Shown: positions 48,399-55,654 of the stretch, one piece after another
Position numbering within the stretch: the stretch's first letter is position 1
Layout of the letters: each line of letters opens with the position of its first letter
DNA from: an uncultured Bacteroides sp.
GTDB taxonomy: Bacteria; Bacillota; Clostridia; Lachnospirales; Lachnospiraceae
Direction of reading: 5' to 3'
Length of the DNA: 64,000 nt
NCBI GenBank assembly: GCA_945913015.1
Contig: CAMECH010000012.1
Span: forward strand, 1-64,000
Program-made: the position numbers and the translations under genes
Notes under the pieces: model-generated
What the model was told of the DNA's origin: nothing
The model's database searches: none
What the model saw: only the letters and a program-made list of their open reading frames with translations

Positions 48399-48899
48399 TT
48401 GAGCAAATATGATAAATGTGTGCAGTACATTCTTGAGAATCAGAACAATTTCTACAGAATAGCTTACTGCCACGTGCATAACGAACATGATGCACAGGAC
48501 ATAGTCCAGAATGCAATAATTAAAGCTTTGGAAAATATTCACACTCTTAGGAACTCAGGTGCCATACGCACATGGTTCTACCGGGTTTTAGTCAATGAAT
48601 GCCTCAGCTTTATAAGCAGGAACAAACGTGAAATTCCTTTTGAAAACAGTGAGATATTTGACAGGGAGTACACAGAAAGCTTTTATGACCCGCATGATGA
48701 AATACTGGCAAATGTCTTCCGACTTTCCACTGACAATAAGGTGGTTATTCTGCTCCATATATACGAGCAGCTTACGTTGAAAGAAATTTCCGTAATACTC
48801 GGAATTCCTCTCAGCACCGTAAAAAGCCGCTACTATTCAGCCATCGAACAGCTCAAAAAACAGCTTACCAACAAGGGGCACAGTACTAACATTGCTTGA
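48399..48899 (+). CDS. ECF sigma factor (SigV-like)
   Basis: Directs RNA polymerase to a stress regulon when its anti-sigma factor is inactivated. The 166 residues show region 2 (HVHNEHDAQDIVQNAIIKAL) and region 4 with its helix-turn-helix (LTLKEISVILGIPLSTVKSRYYSAIEQLKK). The start is TTG with a GGGAGGGAG upstream. The next gene resembles RsiV, which in B. subtilis holds SigV until lysozyme is sensed, so a similar role is inferred. Confidence 0.85.
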   Translation: MSKYDKCVQYILENQNNFYRIAYCHVHNEHDAQDIVQNAIIKALENIHTLRNSGAIRTWFYRVLVNECLSFISRNKREIPFENSEIFDREYTESFYDPHDEILANVFRLSTDNKVVILLHIYEQLTLKEISVILGIPLSTVKSRYYSAIEQLKKQLTNKGHSTNIA

Positions 48900-48953
48900 T
48901 TAAAGCACCAAAAACGGATTTAGCGCCAAAGACGCGCAGAAATGAGGTTTAAA

Positions 48954-49880
48954 ATGGATTTTAACGAAAGCCGCAAGGCATATAACCAGATACCAATACC
49001 ATCAACACTTAACCGGAAAGTAGAGGAGGCGATTAATATGGCTAAGAAATCAAAAACAACATCTGACAGAAAGGTAGTACCATTCAAAAGGCACAAATGG
49101 CTCTATTCCGTTGCCGGAGTTGCAGCTGCACTCGTACTTGCCTTTGTTGTAAGTGTAAATGCCAGCACGGCATTTGCAGCAACGCTTTCCAAAGTTCCGA
49201 TAATCGGAAATCTTGTAACAGTAGTAACAGGAGTTAATTACACACAAAATTATAACAATAACTCCAATGTAAATATGGATGTAAATGTACCGCAGATTAA
49301 CGTAGACCCGACAGTTACAGATAAAGTTACAACTGTAACGGCAGAGCAGGTCAACGCGCAGATAAAATCCGCAGTTGATGAGTATGTTGCAGAGCAGCAG
49401 AAAGCTGTTGACGAGTATAAGCAAGCATTCCTTGCAACAGGCGGAACAATTGATGAGTGGAATGCCCGCCAGATTGACATTAAAGCAGACTATGAAATCA
49501 AGTACCAGAACAACCAGTATCTGTCACTTTATCTCTACATGAGTATGTCAGCATTTGCTTATACTCAGGAAAACAAATATTACAACTACAATTTTGCAAC
49601 AGGAAAGGAACTCACACTCAAAGATGTGCTGGGTGACGACTACATCAATATTGCAAACAAATCCATCATCTCACAGATAGAAGAACAGATTGCATCCGAC
49701 CCTAACAAAATATACTTCGGCTACAACTCAGGCTCATCAATGGATGATGCCAAATTCAAAACTATAACAGACGATACAAAATTCTATCTTAATGCAGACG
49801 GCAAGCCTGTTGTGTGCTTCGCAAAGTATGAAATCGCACCGGGCTACATGGGTGTATGTGAATTTGTTATCGAAAAGTAA
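48954..49880 (+). CDS. RsiV-like anti-sigma factor / DUF3298-type membrane protein
   Basis: The 308 residues have a short cytoplasmic head (about 1-45), one membrane helix (about 46-68) and an extracellular part with a coiled stretch (about 105-150) and a C-terminal DUF3298-like beta-sandwich (YYNYNFATGKELTLKDVLGDD). In B. subtilis the RsiV extracellular domain binds lysozyme, after which the protein is cut and SigV is released. The start at 48954 has AGG 6 bases upstream; an ATG at 48942 is also in frame. It follows the sigma gene by 54 bases. Confidence 0.8.
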   Translation: MDFNESRKAYNQIPIPSTLNRKVEEAINMAKKSKTTSDRKVVPFKRHKWLYSVAGVAAALVLAFVVSVNASTAFAATLSKVPIIGNLVTVVTGVNYTQNYNNNSNVNMDVNVPQINVDPTVTDKVTTVTAEQVNAQIKSAVDEYVAEQQKAVDEYKQAFLATGGTIDEWNARQIDIKADYEIKYQNNQYLSLYLYMSMSAFAYTQENKYYNYNFATGKELTLKDVLGDDYINIANKSIISQIEEQIASDPNKIYFGYNSGSSMDDAKFKTITDDTKFYLNADGKPVVCFAKYEIAPGYMGVCEFVIEK

Positions 49881-49941
49881 TTCAGACAAAAAGTAATTCC
49901 AAAGTAATTTCAGCAAAAGAAACTATTTTTGCAAAAGTAAT
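49873..49941 (+). repeat. AAAAGTAATTC repeats across the RsiV-like gene's stop
   Basis: AAAAGTAATTC at 49873-49883 (includes the TAA stop) and 49889-49899, CAAAGTAATTT at 49900-49910 and AAAAGTAAT at 49933-49941. The copies carry the last codon and stop. Confidence 0.8.
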
Positions 49942-49952
49942 ACCGGCAGCTC

Positions 49953-50375
49953 TTACTTCGCATATAGTCCAAGGTAATACGCAAGTCCTCCGACACCTTT
50001 ACCTATGGCTATTGCGAGTACGAGCCAGCCAAGTCCTTCAGCCATTCTCGTACGTCTTACAAATACGGGAATGGCTTTTATTGTCTCTGCAAGACAGACA
50101 ACAAAGCTTCCCACGTATATTCCTGCCATAAGGCCGAAAAATGCCGTTGCCAAAGTTCCAAGCGACAGCTTAGGGCCGAACAGTATCCACAGATTGCCAA
50201 GCGTTGCCCCTGCAATAATCATTTCTTCATAAAGGCGAAGATGGTGTGCGGTATGCGTTACCTTTGCATACCGGTTGATAAGACCGACTGAGGTAATCAA
50301 CGCAAAAATTCCTGCAGCTGCGAGTCCTCCGCCTCCCAGAGCCATTATTCCGAGCATTATAAATTTAAATATCAT
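49953..50375 (-). CDS. spoVAB: Stage V sporulation protein AB
   Basis: Small membrane protein of the SpoVA system. The 140 residues have about four membrane helices, with GGGGLAAAGIFALITSVGLI at the start and CLAETIKAIPVFVRRTRM in the middle, as in the family. It overlaps the spoVAA end by 4 bases (ATGA), so translation is coupled. Confidence 0.92.
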   Translation of the reverse strand: MIFKFIMLGIMALGGGGLAAAGIFALITSVGLINRYAKVTHTAHHLRLYEEMIIAGATLGNLWILFGPKLSLGTLATAFFGLMAGIYVGSFVVCLAETIKAIPVFVRRTRMAEGLGWLVLAIAIGKGVGGLAYYLGLYAK

Positions 50376-51037
50376 TGCACATCCTCTTCCTTCCCCGAAC
50401 GGCTTCCACGCTCAATCAGAGCATAATCTATATCCTGTTCGTAGGTATTCATCTCCACCTCAATCGGCGTCGGGTCATTTGAAAATGTCTTTCCTCCAAA
50501 GTGATTATAGAATATTATAATTCCCGATGTCAGTCCGACCGAATACATTATCTCCATCCACTTTCCCCTGTTTTCGGAATCATCAATAAGAAGTTCATAT
50601 GCCTTATCAAATATTTCCGTCGTGCCGACATCATTATTGTATGCCATGATTGCATAAGCGCTTCCGAAAAACACAACAATACATATTGCAATAGTTTTAA
50701 CGATATCCAGTATTGATGCCAGCCTGTGGTCTCTGCTGCTTTCATCAATATAATCAACTATGAAATCACACTCTCCTATATTCTCAATCTGTGCGGACGG
50801 ATATTCCTGCTGAATGAGTTCAATGACCTTCATTGCCGATACAGAATATCGCTTTTTCATTGCGCTGTGCTTATTCTTTGAACCGTTCTCATCCGGTATT
50901 GTCATGACCTTTACCGTCTTTAATTTATTTACTACGGCACTGTCACTGCAATATACTTTTCCCACATCGCCAATTGTAACATTTCTGCTGCTTACCTCAT
51001 TATTACGCTCCAATTTCAAATATATATTCTGATTCAT
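50372..51037 (-). CDS. spoVAA: Stage V sporulation protein AA
   Basis: First protein of the spoVA operon. The 221 residues have an N-terminal soluble domain (about 1-105, family start YLKLERNNEVSSRNVTIGDV) and two membrane helices at about 115-140 and 165-190. The start at 51037 has AAGGAAA upstream; an in-frame GTG at 51064 would add 9 residues. The last codons overlap spoVAB. Confidence 0.92.
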   Translation of the reverse strand: MNQNIYLKLERNNEVSSRNVTIGDVGKVYCSDSAVVNKLKTVKVMTIPDENGSKNKHSAMKKRYSVSAMKVIELIQQEYPSAQIENIGECDFIVDYIDESSRDHRLASILDIVKTIAICIVVFFGSAYAIMAYNNDVGTTEIFDKAYELLIDDSENRGKWMEIMYSVGLTSGIIIFYNHFGGKTFSNDPTPIEVEMNTYEQDIDYALIERGSRSGKEEDVQ

Positions 51038-51081
51038 TGCACATTTCCTTTCAGCATGATTCACTCTGATATATTATGTGC

Positions 51082-51110
51082 AAAAAAAGACTCCGGCATA
51101 CGCCGGAGCC
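51082..51110 (-). terminator. Terminator of the zinc-ribbon gene
   Basis: GCCGGAGTC with GGCTCCGGC on the minus strand, followed by seven T. It lies 22 bases past the stop at 51133 and upstream of spoVAA. Confidence 0.9.
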
Positions 51111-51132
51111 TTAAAGTCAGACTATCCAAAAA

Positions 51133-52488
51133 TTAGTAGCTTACACGGTCAAGTGTAACTGAATTGATTTTCCACTGTCCATCCTTATATACATATGTAA
51201 ATGTGTCATTTAATGTATCTGTAACCTGCTTTACACTTGTATTGTTGCCGGACTTGTAATTAACAGTCGCATTTACCTTTGCAGTAACTGTAACCTTTAT
51301 ATATGGAAGACCACTTGTTGTACCTGTAGTAGCTTTTGTTGAAAAATCTGTAAAGTCAATCTTTGTTACGCCATAGCCGTTATTATATGTACGTGTAACA
51401 AATGTACTATATGCAGACTTGAGTGTATTAAGCTTTGAATCATCTGCAACGCAGAGATCCTTAACAGCATTGAAATCCTTATTTGCAATTGCTGCTGCAA
51501 AGAATGTACGCATATCATTCTGTGCTGCCATCTGGCGCTCAGTCTTTATGCTCTCCTTAATCTCTGATGATGTTGCCGTATACTTCTGCTCGTCGCTTGA
51601 GAAGTTGTAGTCCTTCTCGATATCCTCAAACATATCACTTGTTATTAATGCCTTGTGCTTTCCGCTGAACAGATAATCAATCTTATATGTCTTTGTTGTT
51701 GCCTTGTCATCTGTTGCAGGCTCAAGATAAGAATCCTTTACTTCAATTCCGTCAAGTATAAGCTTTGAATCTTTTCTTACAGTAATCTTTGTATCTTTAA
51801 CAACGATTCTTGAAGCACTTACCTTATATCTGTCCCAGAAAATCATGAACTTTCCGTCACGAACGAGATTAACGGTTGTTGTTCCCTTTGATGAACCGCT
51901 TCTGAAATATGTTACAAAGAACTCTTTTGAAATGCTTGATTCGTTATAATCATTCTCAATTACTTCAAAATTTGTAATATCATATGTTGTCTCATCAGCC
52001 ATTGCCTGAGCAAGTAAATCCTTTGTTATAAACTCGCCCTTAGGAATATCAACATAACCATATACTTTTTCCCAGTTTCCTGCTGAAACTGCTGTAAAAT
52101 ACTTTTCTACAGTTCTCTTTGGATTGCTGAGTACGCTGCCTGTGATAATAAATATAATAATCAGCGCAAATGCGGCTGCAGCCGCAATGATAATCTTAAG
52201 AGTTGCAGGTGACATAGGCTTCTTTGGAGCTACTGCCTGTGGCTGTGGTGCCGCCATCTGTGGCTGTGGTGCTGCTGCCTGTGGCTGTGGTGCTGTCATC
52301 TGTGGCTGTGGCGCTGCTGCCTGTGGCTGTGGTGCTGCTGCCTGTGGCTGTGGTGCTGTCATCTCCGGCTGTGGTGCTGCAATCTCCGGCTGTGGTGCTG
52401 CAACAGTATTATCAATAAGTGGTGCTCCACACTTCTCACAGAACTTAGCCGACTCTTCATTACTGGTTCCACATTTTGGACAAAACAT
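51133..52488 (-). CDS. Zinc-ribbon membrane protein with APQPQ repeats (TcaA-like)
   Basis: The 451 residues start with a zinc ribbon (CPKC, CEKC), continue through eight 7-residue repeats of the APQPQAA type and a membrane helix (about 95-117). The outer part has an NTF2-like first domain (NPKRTVEKYFTAVSAGNWEKVYGY) and further beta-rich domains. The arrangement resembles TcaA of S. aureus. The start at 52488 has GAGGAGG upstream. It stands alone within the sporulation cluster and has its own terminator. Confidence 0.85.
   Translation of the reverse strand: MFCPKCGTSNEESAKFCEKCGAPLIDNTVAAPQPEIAAPQPEMTAPQPQAAAPQPQAAAPQPQMTAPQPQAAAPQPQMAAPQPQAVAPKKPMSPATLKIIIAAAAAFALIIIFIITGSVLSNPKRTVEKYFTAVSAGNWEKVYGYVDIPKGEFITKDLLAQAMADETTYDITNFEVIENDYNESSISKEFFVTYFRSGSSKGTTTVNLVRDGKFMIFWDRYKVSASRIVVKDTKITVRKDSKLILDGIEVKDSYLEPATDDKATTKTYKIDYLFSGKHKALITSDMFEDIEKDYNFSSDEQKYTATSSEIKESIKTERQMAAQNDMRTFFAAAIANKDFNAVKDLCVADDSKLNTLKSAYSTFVTRTYNNGYGVTKIDFTDFSTKATTGTTSGLPYIKVTVTAKVNATVNYKSGNNTSVKQVTDTLNDTFTYVYKDGQWKINSVTLDRVSY
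52235..52402. repeat. Eight 21-bp in-frame repeats inside the zinc-ribbon gene
   Basis: Eight units of the type GCCTGTGGCTGTGGTGCTGC (21 bp each) encode the APQPQ linker. The units differ by a few third-position changes. Confidence 0.9.
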
Positions 52489-52742
52489 AGTTTTCCTCCT
52501 CATAATTCATTTTATACTCAGGCGTTGGCATAACCTGTAACGGATTTTCTATCCGCCGACGGACTCACAAACACCTATGCAGTACATTTTATCATATAAT
52601 ATTACCTGTTTCAACAAAATTGTGAACAAATCGTGAATTTTCTTAAATACGCATTAACTTTTGCCTATTGCACGATTACATATGATAATATATATTATTC
52701 ATTGTAATAATTAATTATATATAATTGGAAATGAGGAAAATT

Positions 52743-53636
52743 ATGTGGGTTGCCAACAATTGGAAAGACTATGAAGTTATAGATACATCATGCGGAGAAA
52801 AGCTGGAACGGTGGGGCGATTATATTCTTGTACGCCCTGACCCGCAGGTAATCTGGGATACTCCAAAAAATGTTCCTGAATGGAAAAAGCTTAACGGTCA
52901 TTATCACAGAAGTTCAAAGGGCGGAGGAAGCTGGGAGTTTTTTGACCTTCCGCAGCAGTGGAGCATTTCATATCAAAGCGATGTTTTTACTTCGCCGCTG
53001 AGATTTAATCTTAAACCATTCAGTTTTAAGCACACGGGGCTTTTTCCCGAACAGGCTGTAAACTGGGACTGGTTTGGCAGAAAAATTGCAGAGCGCAAGG
53101 CAGCAGAGCCTGAGCATGAAGTAAAGGTACTTAACCTTTTTGCCTACACAGGCGGTGCAACTCTTGCCTGCGCAGCTTCAGGCGCATTTGTAACACATGT
53201 CGATGCATCAAAAGGAATGGTAAACTGGGCAAAGGAAAATGCACAGAGTTCCGGTCTTATCGACAAACCAATCCGCTGGATTGTAGATGACTGCATTAAA
53301 TTTGTTGAGCGTGAAATCCGGCGCGGCAACCACTACGACGGAATTATAATGGATCCGCCTTCATACGGAAGGGGGCCAAAAGGCGAGATATGGAAGATTG
53401 AAGATTCCATACACTCTCTCGTTGTATTGTGTTCACAGCTTTTAAGCCGTAAGCCGCTGTTTTTCCTGATTAACTCATATACAACCGGACTTGCTCCGGC
53501 AGTTCTCACATATATGCTTTCAACCGAATTAAAGCATTTTGGCGGCACTGTTGACTCTCAGGAAATCGGACTTCCTGTAAGCTCTAACGGACTTATACTT
53601 CCATGCGGCGCATCAGGACGCTGGAGTGCAGACTGA
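52743..53636 (+). CDS. Class I SAM-dependent rRNA-type methyltransferase
   Basis: The 297 residues fit a family annotated as SAM-dependent methyltransferase (PF10672-like, related to RlmI). The SAM-binding loop is NLFAYTGGATLACAASGA (about residues 130-147) and the catalytic-type motif DPPSYGRG is near 200. The rRNA target cannot be told. The start at 52743 has GAGG 6 bases upstream; an in-frame ATG at 52725 would add 6 residues. Confidence 0.88.
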   Translation: MWVANNWKDYEVIDTSCGEKLERWGDYILVRPDPQVIWDTPKNVPEWKKLNGHYHRSSKGGGSWEFFDLPQQWSISYQSDVFTSPLRFNLKPFSFKHTGLFPEQAVNWDWFGRKIAERKAAEPEHEVKVLNLFAYTGGATLACAASGAFVTHVDASKGMVNWAKENAQSSGLIDKPIRWIVDDCIKFVEREIRRGNHYDGIIMDPPSYGRGPKGEIWKIEDSIHSLVVLCSQLLSRKPLFFLINSYTTGLAPAVLTYMLSTELKHFGGTVDSQEIGLPVSSNGLILPCGASGRWSAD

Positions 53637-53662
53637 TAAATTATACCCTGTAAATGGCAAAT

Positions 53663-53689
53663 GAGCCGGGCTAGATTAATGCCCGGCTC
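53663..53689. other. 9-bp stem-loop between the methyltransferase gene and sigF
   Basis: GAGCCGGGC pairs perfectly with GCCCGGCTC around TAGATTAAT. No U-run follows on either strand. A third copy, GCCCGGCTC, lies at 53787-53795 just past the sigF stop, so alternative pairings are possible. Confidence 0.7.
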
Positions 53690-53693
53690 AAAA

Positions 53694-53741
53694 ATTATCT
53701 TACTTATTATCTTACTTATTATCTTGCTTACTATCTTACTC
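53694..53741. repeat. Four 12-bp tandem repeats downstream of sigF
   Basis: ATTATCTTACTT at 53694-53705 and 53706-53717, ATTATCTTGCTT at 53718-53729 and ACTATCTTACTC at 53730-53741. They lie about 65 bases past the sigF stop. Confidence 0.85.
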
Positions 53742-53803
53742 GGTTTTTGGCAGAATATCAAATTACGATTAATAAAATAAAGCAAAGCCCGGCTCAGCAA
53801 CCT

Positions 53804-54577
53804 TTAATTTATCTTTTCCCTCAGTCTCATCAGAATCTTTTTTTCGGTTCTGCTCACCTGAACCTGCGATATTCCAAGCTCTTTCGCCACCTGCATCTGC
53901 GTCTGTTCGCGGAAATACCTTAAAAGTATAAGATTTTTTTCATCTTCCGGAAGCTCTTCGAGCACCTGCTTCAGCACCATGTGATTAATAAGGCGCTCTT
54001 TCTCATAGTCTGTCCACTCACACTCCGGCACCATTACCGGTGCATCACGCCCTCCACGGTCTGCCACGCGGTCAATCAGTGAAATCTCATTTCCGTCTGA
54101 CTGGTATATTGTCTTATATATAGACTCAACCTCACATCCGGCTTCAAGCGCCATAACAATTTCTTCTTCGGGTATTTGCGTCTCTTTTGCAATCATTTCC
54201 ATAGTCGGTTCTTCCCCAAGTTCTTTTTGGAGTTTTTCTCTTGCACGCTGCACCTTAACAACCGTTTCCTTTAAAGAACGGCTTACCTTTATCATGCCGT
54301 CATCTCTCAAGAAGCGCTTTATTTCTCCCGCAATCATCGGCACTGCATAAGTTGAAAAACGCACATCAAATGATGTATCAAATTTATCAACCGCCTTTAT
54401 CAGCCCTATGCTTCCTATCTGGAACAAATCCTCGGCCTCATGTCCTCTTCCCATGAAACGCCTGACTATGCTCCATATAAGCCCCATATTTTCAGTTATC
54501 AGACTGTCCCTTGCTTCTTTATCACCATTGTGCGCCCGTTCTATAAGTTCTTTTGTATGATCTTGAGAATCACACAT
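53804..54577 (-). CDS. sigF: Sporulation sigma factor F
   Basis: First forespore-specific sigma factor. The 257 residues show region 2 (LIWSIVRRFMGRGHEAEDLFQIGSIGL), region 3 and region 4 with the helix-turn-helix near MQVAKELGISQVQVSR. It is the third gene of the spoIIA operon, 32 bases after spoIIAB. The sequence looks intact. Confidence 0.96.
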   Translation of the reverse strand: MCDSQDHTKELIERAHNGDKEARDSLITENMGLIWSIVRRFMGRGHEAEDLFQIGSIGLIKAVDKFDTSFDVRFSTYAVPMIAGEIKRFLRDDGMIKVSRSLKETVVKVQRAREKLQKELGEEPTMEMIAKETQIPEEEIVMALEAGCEVESIYKTIYQSDGNEISLIDRVADRGGRDAPVMVPECEWTDYEKERLINHMVLKQVLEELPEDEKNLILLRYFREQTQMQVAKELGISQVQVSRTEKKILMRLREKIN

Positions 54578-54609
54578 TTACTCCACCTTTATTTGCACTA
54601 TTTTTATTC

Positions 54610-55086
54610 TTATTTACTATTAGTTTCACTCACTTCGCTTGCTTCCGTCATTTTACACGAAATTGTTTTTTTCATGGTAATACGTGTACCCTCGCCCTTC
54701 TTTGACTCAACCTCTATTTCATCCATAAATGCTTCCATAAATGAAAATCCCATTCCTGACCGTTCCAGCTCCGGCTTTGATGTATATAACGGCTCCATCG
54801 CCTGTTTTATATCCTCTATACCGACTCCATAATCCTGAACAACAACTGTAATGGTTCTGTCTTGAATCTCGCACTCAATAACGACTATGCCGTTTTCATT
54901 CTCATATCCATGAACGATGCTGTTCGTCACTGCTTCTGAAACAGCAGTCTTTACGTCTGATATTTCATCAAGCGTTGGATTTAATTTTGTGCAAAATGCT
55001 GCTACCACCATTCTTGCAAAGCTCTCATTGTCAGACCTTCCGGAAAACTCCAGTCGCATCCTGTCACCTTCATTAAAATTCAACAT
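54610..55086 (-). CDS. spoIIAB: Anti-sigma F factor SpoIIAB
   Basis: Binds sigma F and also phosphorylates SpoIIAA. The 158 residues belong to the GHKL kinase fold, with the N box [17 protein letters not shown] and [12 protein letters not shown]. The start at 55086 has GGGAGG upstream; the longer frame to 55152 has none. Its start overlaps the end of spoIIAA by 14 bases. Confidence 0.94.
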   Translation of the reverse strand: MLNFNEGDRMRLEFSGRSDNESFARMVVAAFCTKLNPTLDEISDVKTAVSEAVTNSIVHGYENENGIVVIECEIQDRTITVVVQDYGVGIEDIKQAMEPLYTSKPELERSGMGFSFMEAFMDEIEVESKKGEGTRITMKKTISCKMTEASEVSETNSK

Positions 55087-55462
55087 TGCGTTTTCCTCCC
55101 TTTCCTGCAGCGATATTATCATCATGGACTTCACAGGAATCCAATGCCTCACCGAGATCTCCGAAAACAGTGACCAGCTTATGTAAACCTGATATCTGCA
55201 AAATTCTTTCCACGCTTTTGCATGGTGCTACAATTGCAATTCTTCCGTTCTGATGCATCTTCTTATACCTCCCCATTATCAGTCCTATGCCTGAACTGTC
55301 CATAAATGTTACTTTGGAAAAATCAAATATTATGCTTCTGATTCCTCTTTCCTCAACAATCTCATCAATTACCTGCCTGACCTCATCTGCAAGATGATGG
55401 TCTAAATCCGTATTAAGTCCTACAACAAGAGAGCCTCTCATTGCCATGTAGTAATAGTCCAT
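55073..55462 (-). CDS. spoIIAA: Anti-sigma F factor antagonist SpoIIAA
   Basis: STAS-domain switch protein that frees sigma F when unphosphorylated. The 129 residues carry the phosphorylation site in [15 protein letters not shown]. The start at 55462 has GGAG 6 bases upstream; an in-frame upstream stretch to 55615 overlaps a large inverted repeat and is unlikely to be translated. The C-terminus is about ten residues longer than in B. subtilis. Confidence 0.93.
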   Translation of the reverse strand: MDYYYMAMRGSLVVGLNTDLDHHLADEVRQVIDEIVEERGIRSIIFDFSKVTFMDSSGIGLIMGRYKKMHQNGRIAIVAPCKSVERILQISGLHKLVTVFGDLGEALDSCEVHDDNIAAGKGGKRNVEF

Positions 55463-55475
55463 ACTAATCTCCATT

Positions 55476-55559
55476 CCGCAGGCGCTTATGCGTCGAAGGA
55501 ATCGCGAGCCAAATATCAGATTTGGCTCTGCGATAATGGCTTGTTTGTGGCGCCTGCGG
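55476..55559 (-). promoter_or_regulatory. 84-bp inverted repeat in the spoIIA leader
   Basis: Perfect 10-bp outer arms CCGCAGGCGC/GCGCCTGCGG and an inner stem AGCCAAAT/ATTTGGCT extended by TCGC/GCGA. It ends directly at the ribosome site of spoIIAA. A competing stem, GGCTTGTTTGTG with CACAAACAGCC (55538-55570), uses part of the outer arm. No sigma-H or sigma-A promoter was found between it and the terminator at 55591. Confidence 0.75.
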
Positions 55560-55590
55560 CACAAACAGCCGTGTGAAATATCTGCAACAG

Positions 55591-55618
55591 AAAAACCCTT
55601 GTGCATTCCGCACAAGGG
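55591..55618 (-). terminator. Terminator of the TPR zinc-ribbon gene
   Basis: CCCTTGTGC and GCACAAGGG pair perfectly around ATTCC, followed on the minus strand by TTTTT. It lies 37 bases past the stop. Confidence 0.9.
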
Positions 55619-55654
55619 CTTTCATTCGTACATCAATGTTTAATTTCCACAAAA

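Noticed and set aside
52235-52402. CRISPR or non-coding tandem repeats
   Set aside because: The 21-bp units keep the reading frame and encode the APQPQ linker of a zinc-ribbon protein.
55463-55615. A longer SpoIIAA with 51 extra N-terminal residues
   Set aside because: The extra part is encoded by a palindrome, has no ribosome site and no counterpart in SpoIIAA.
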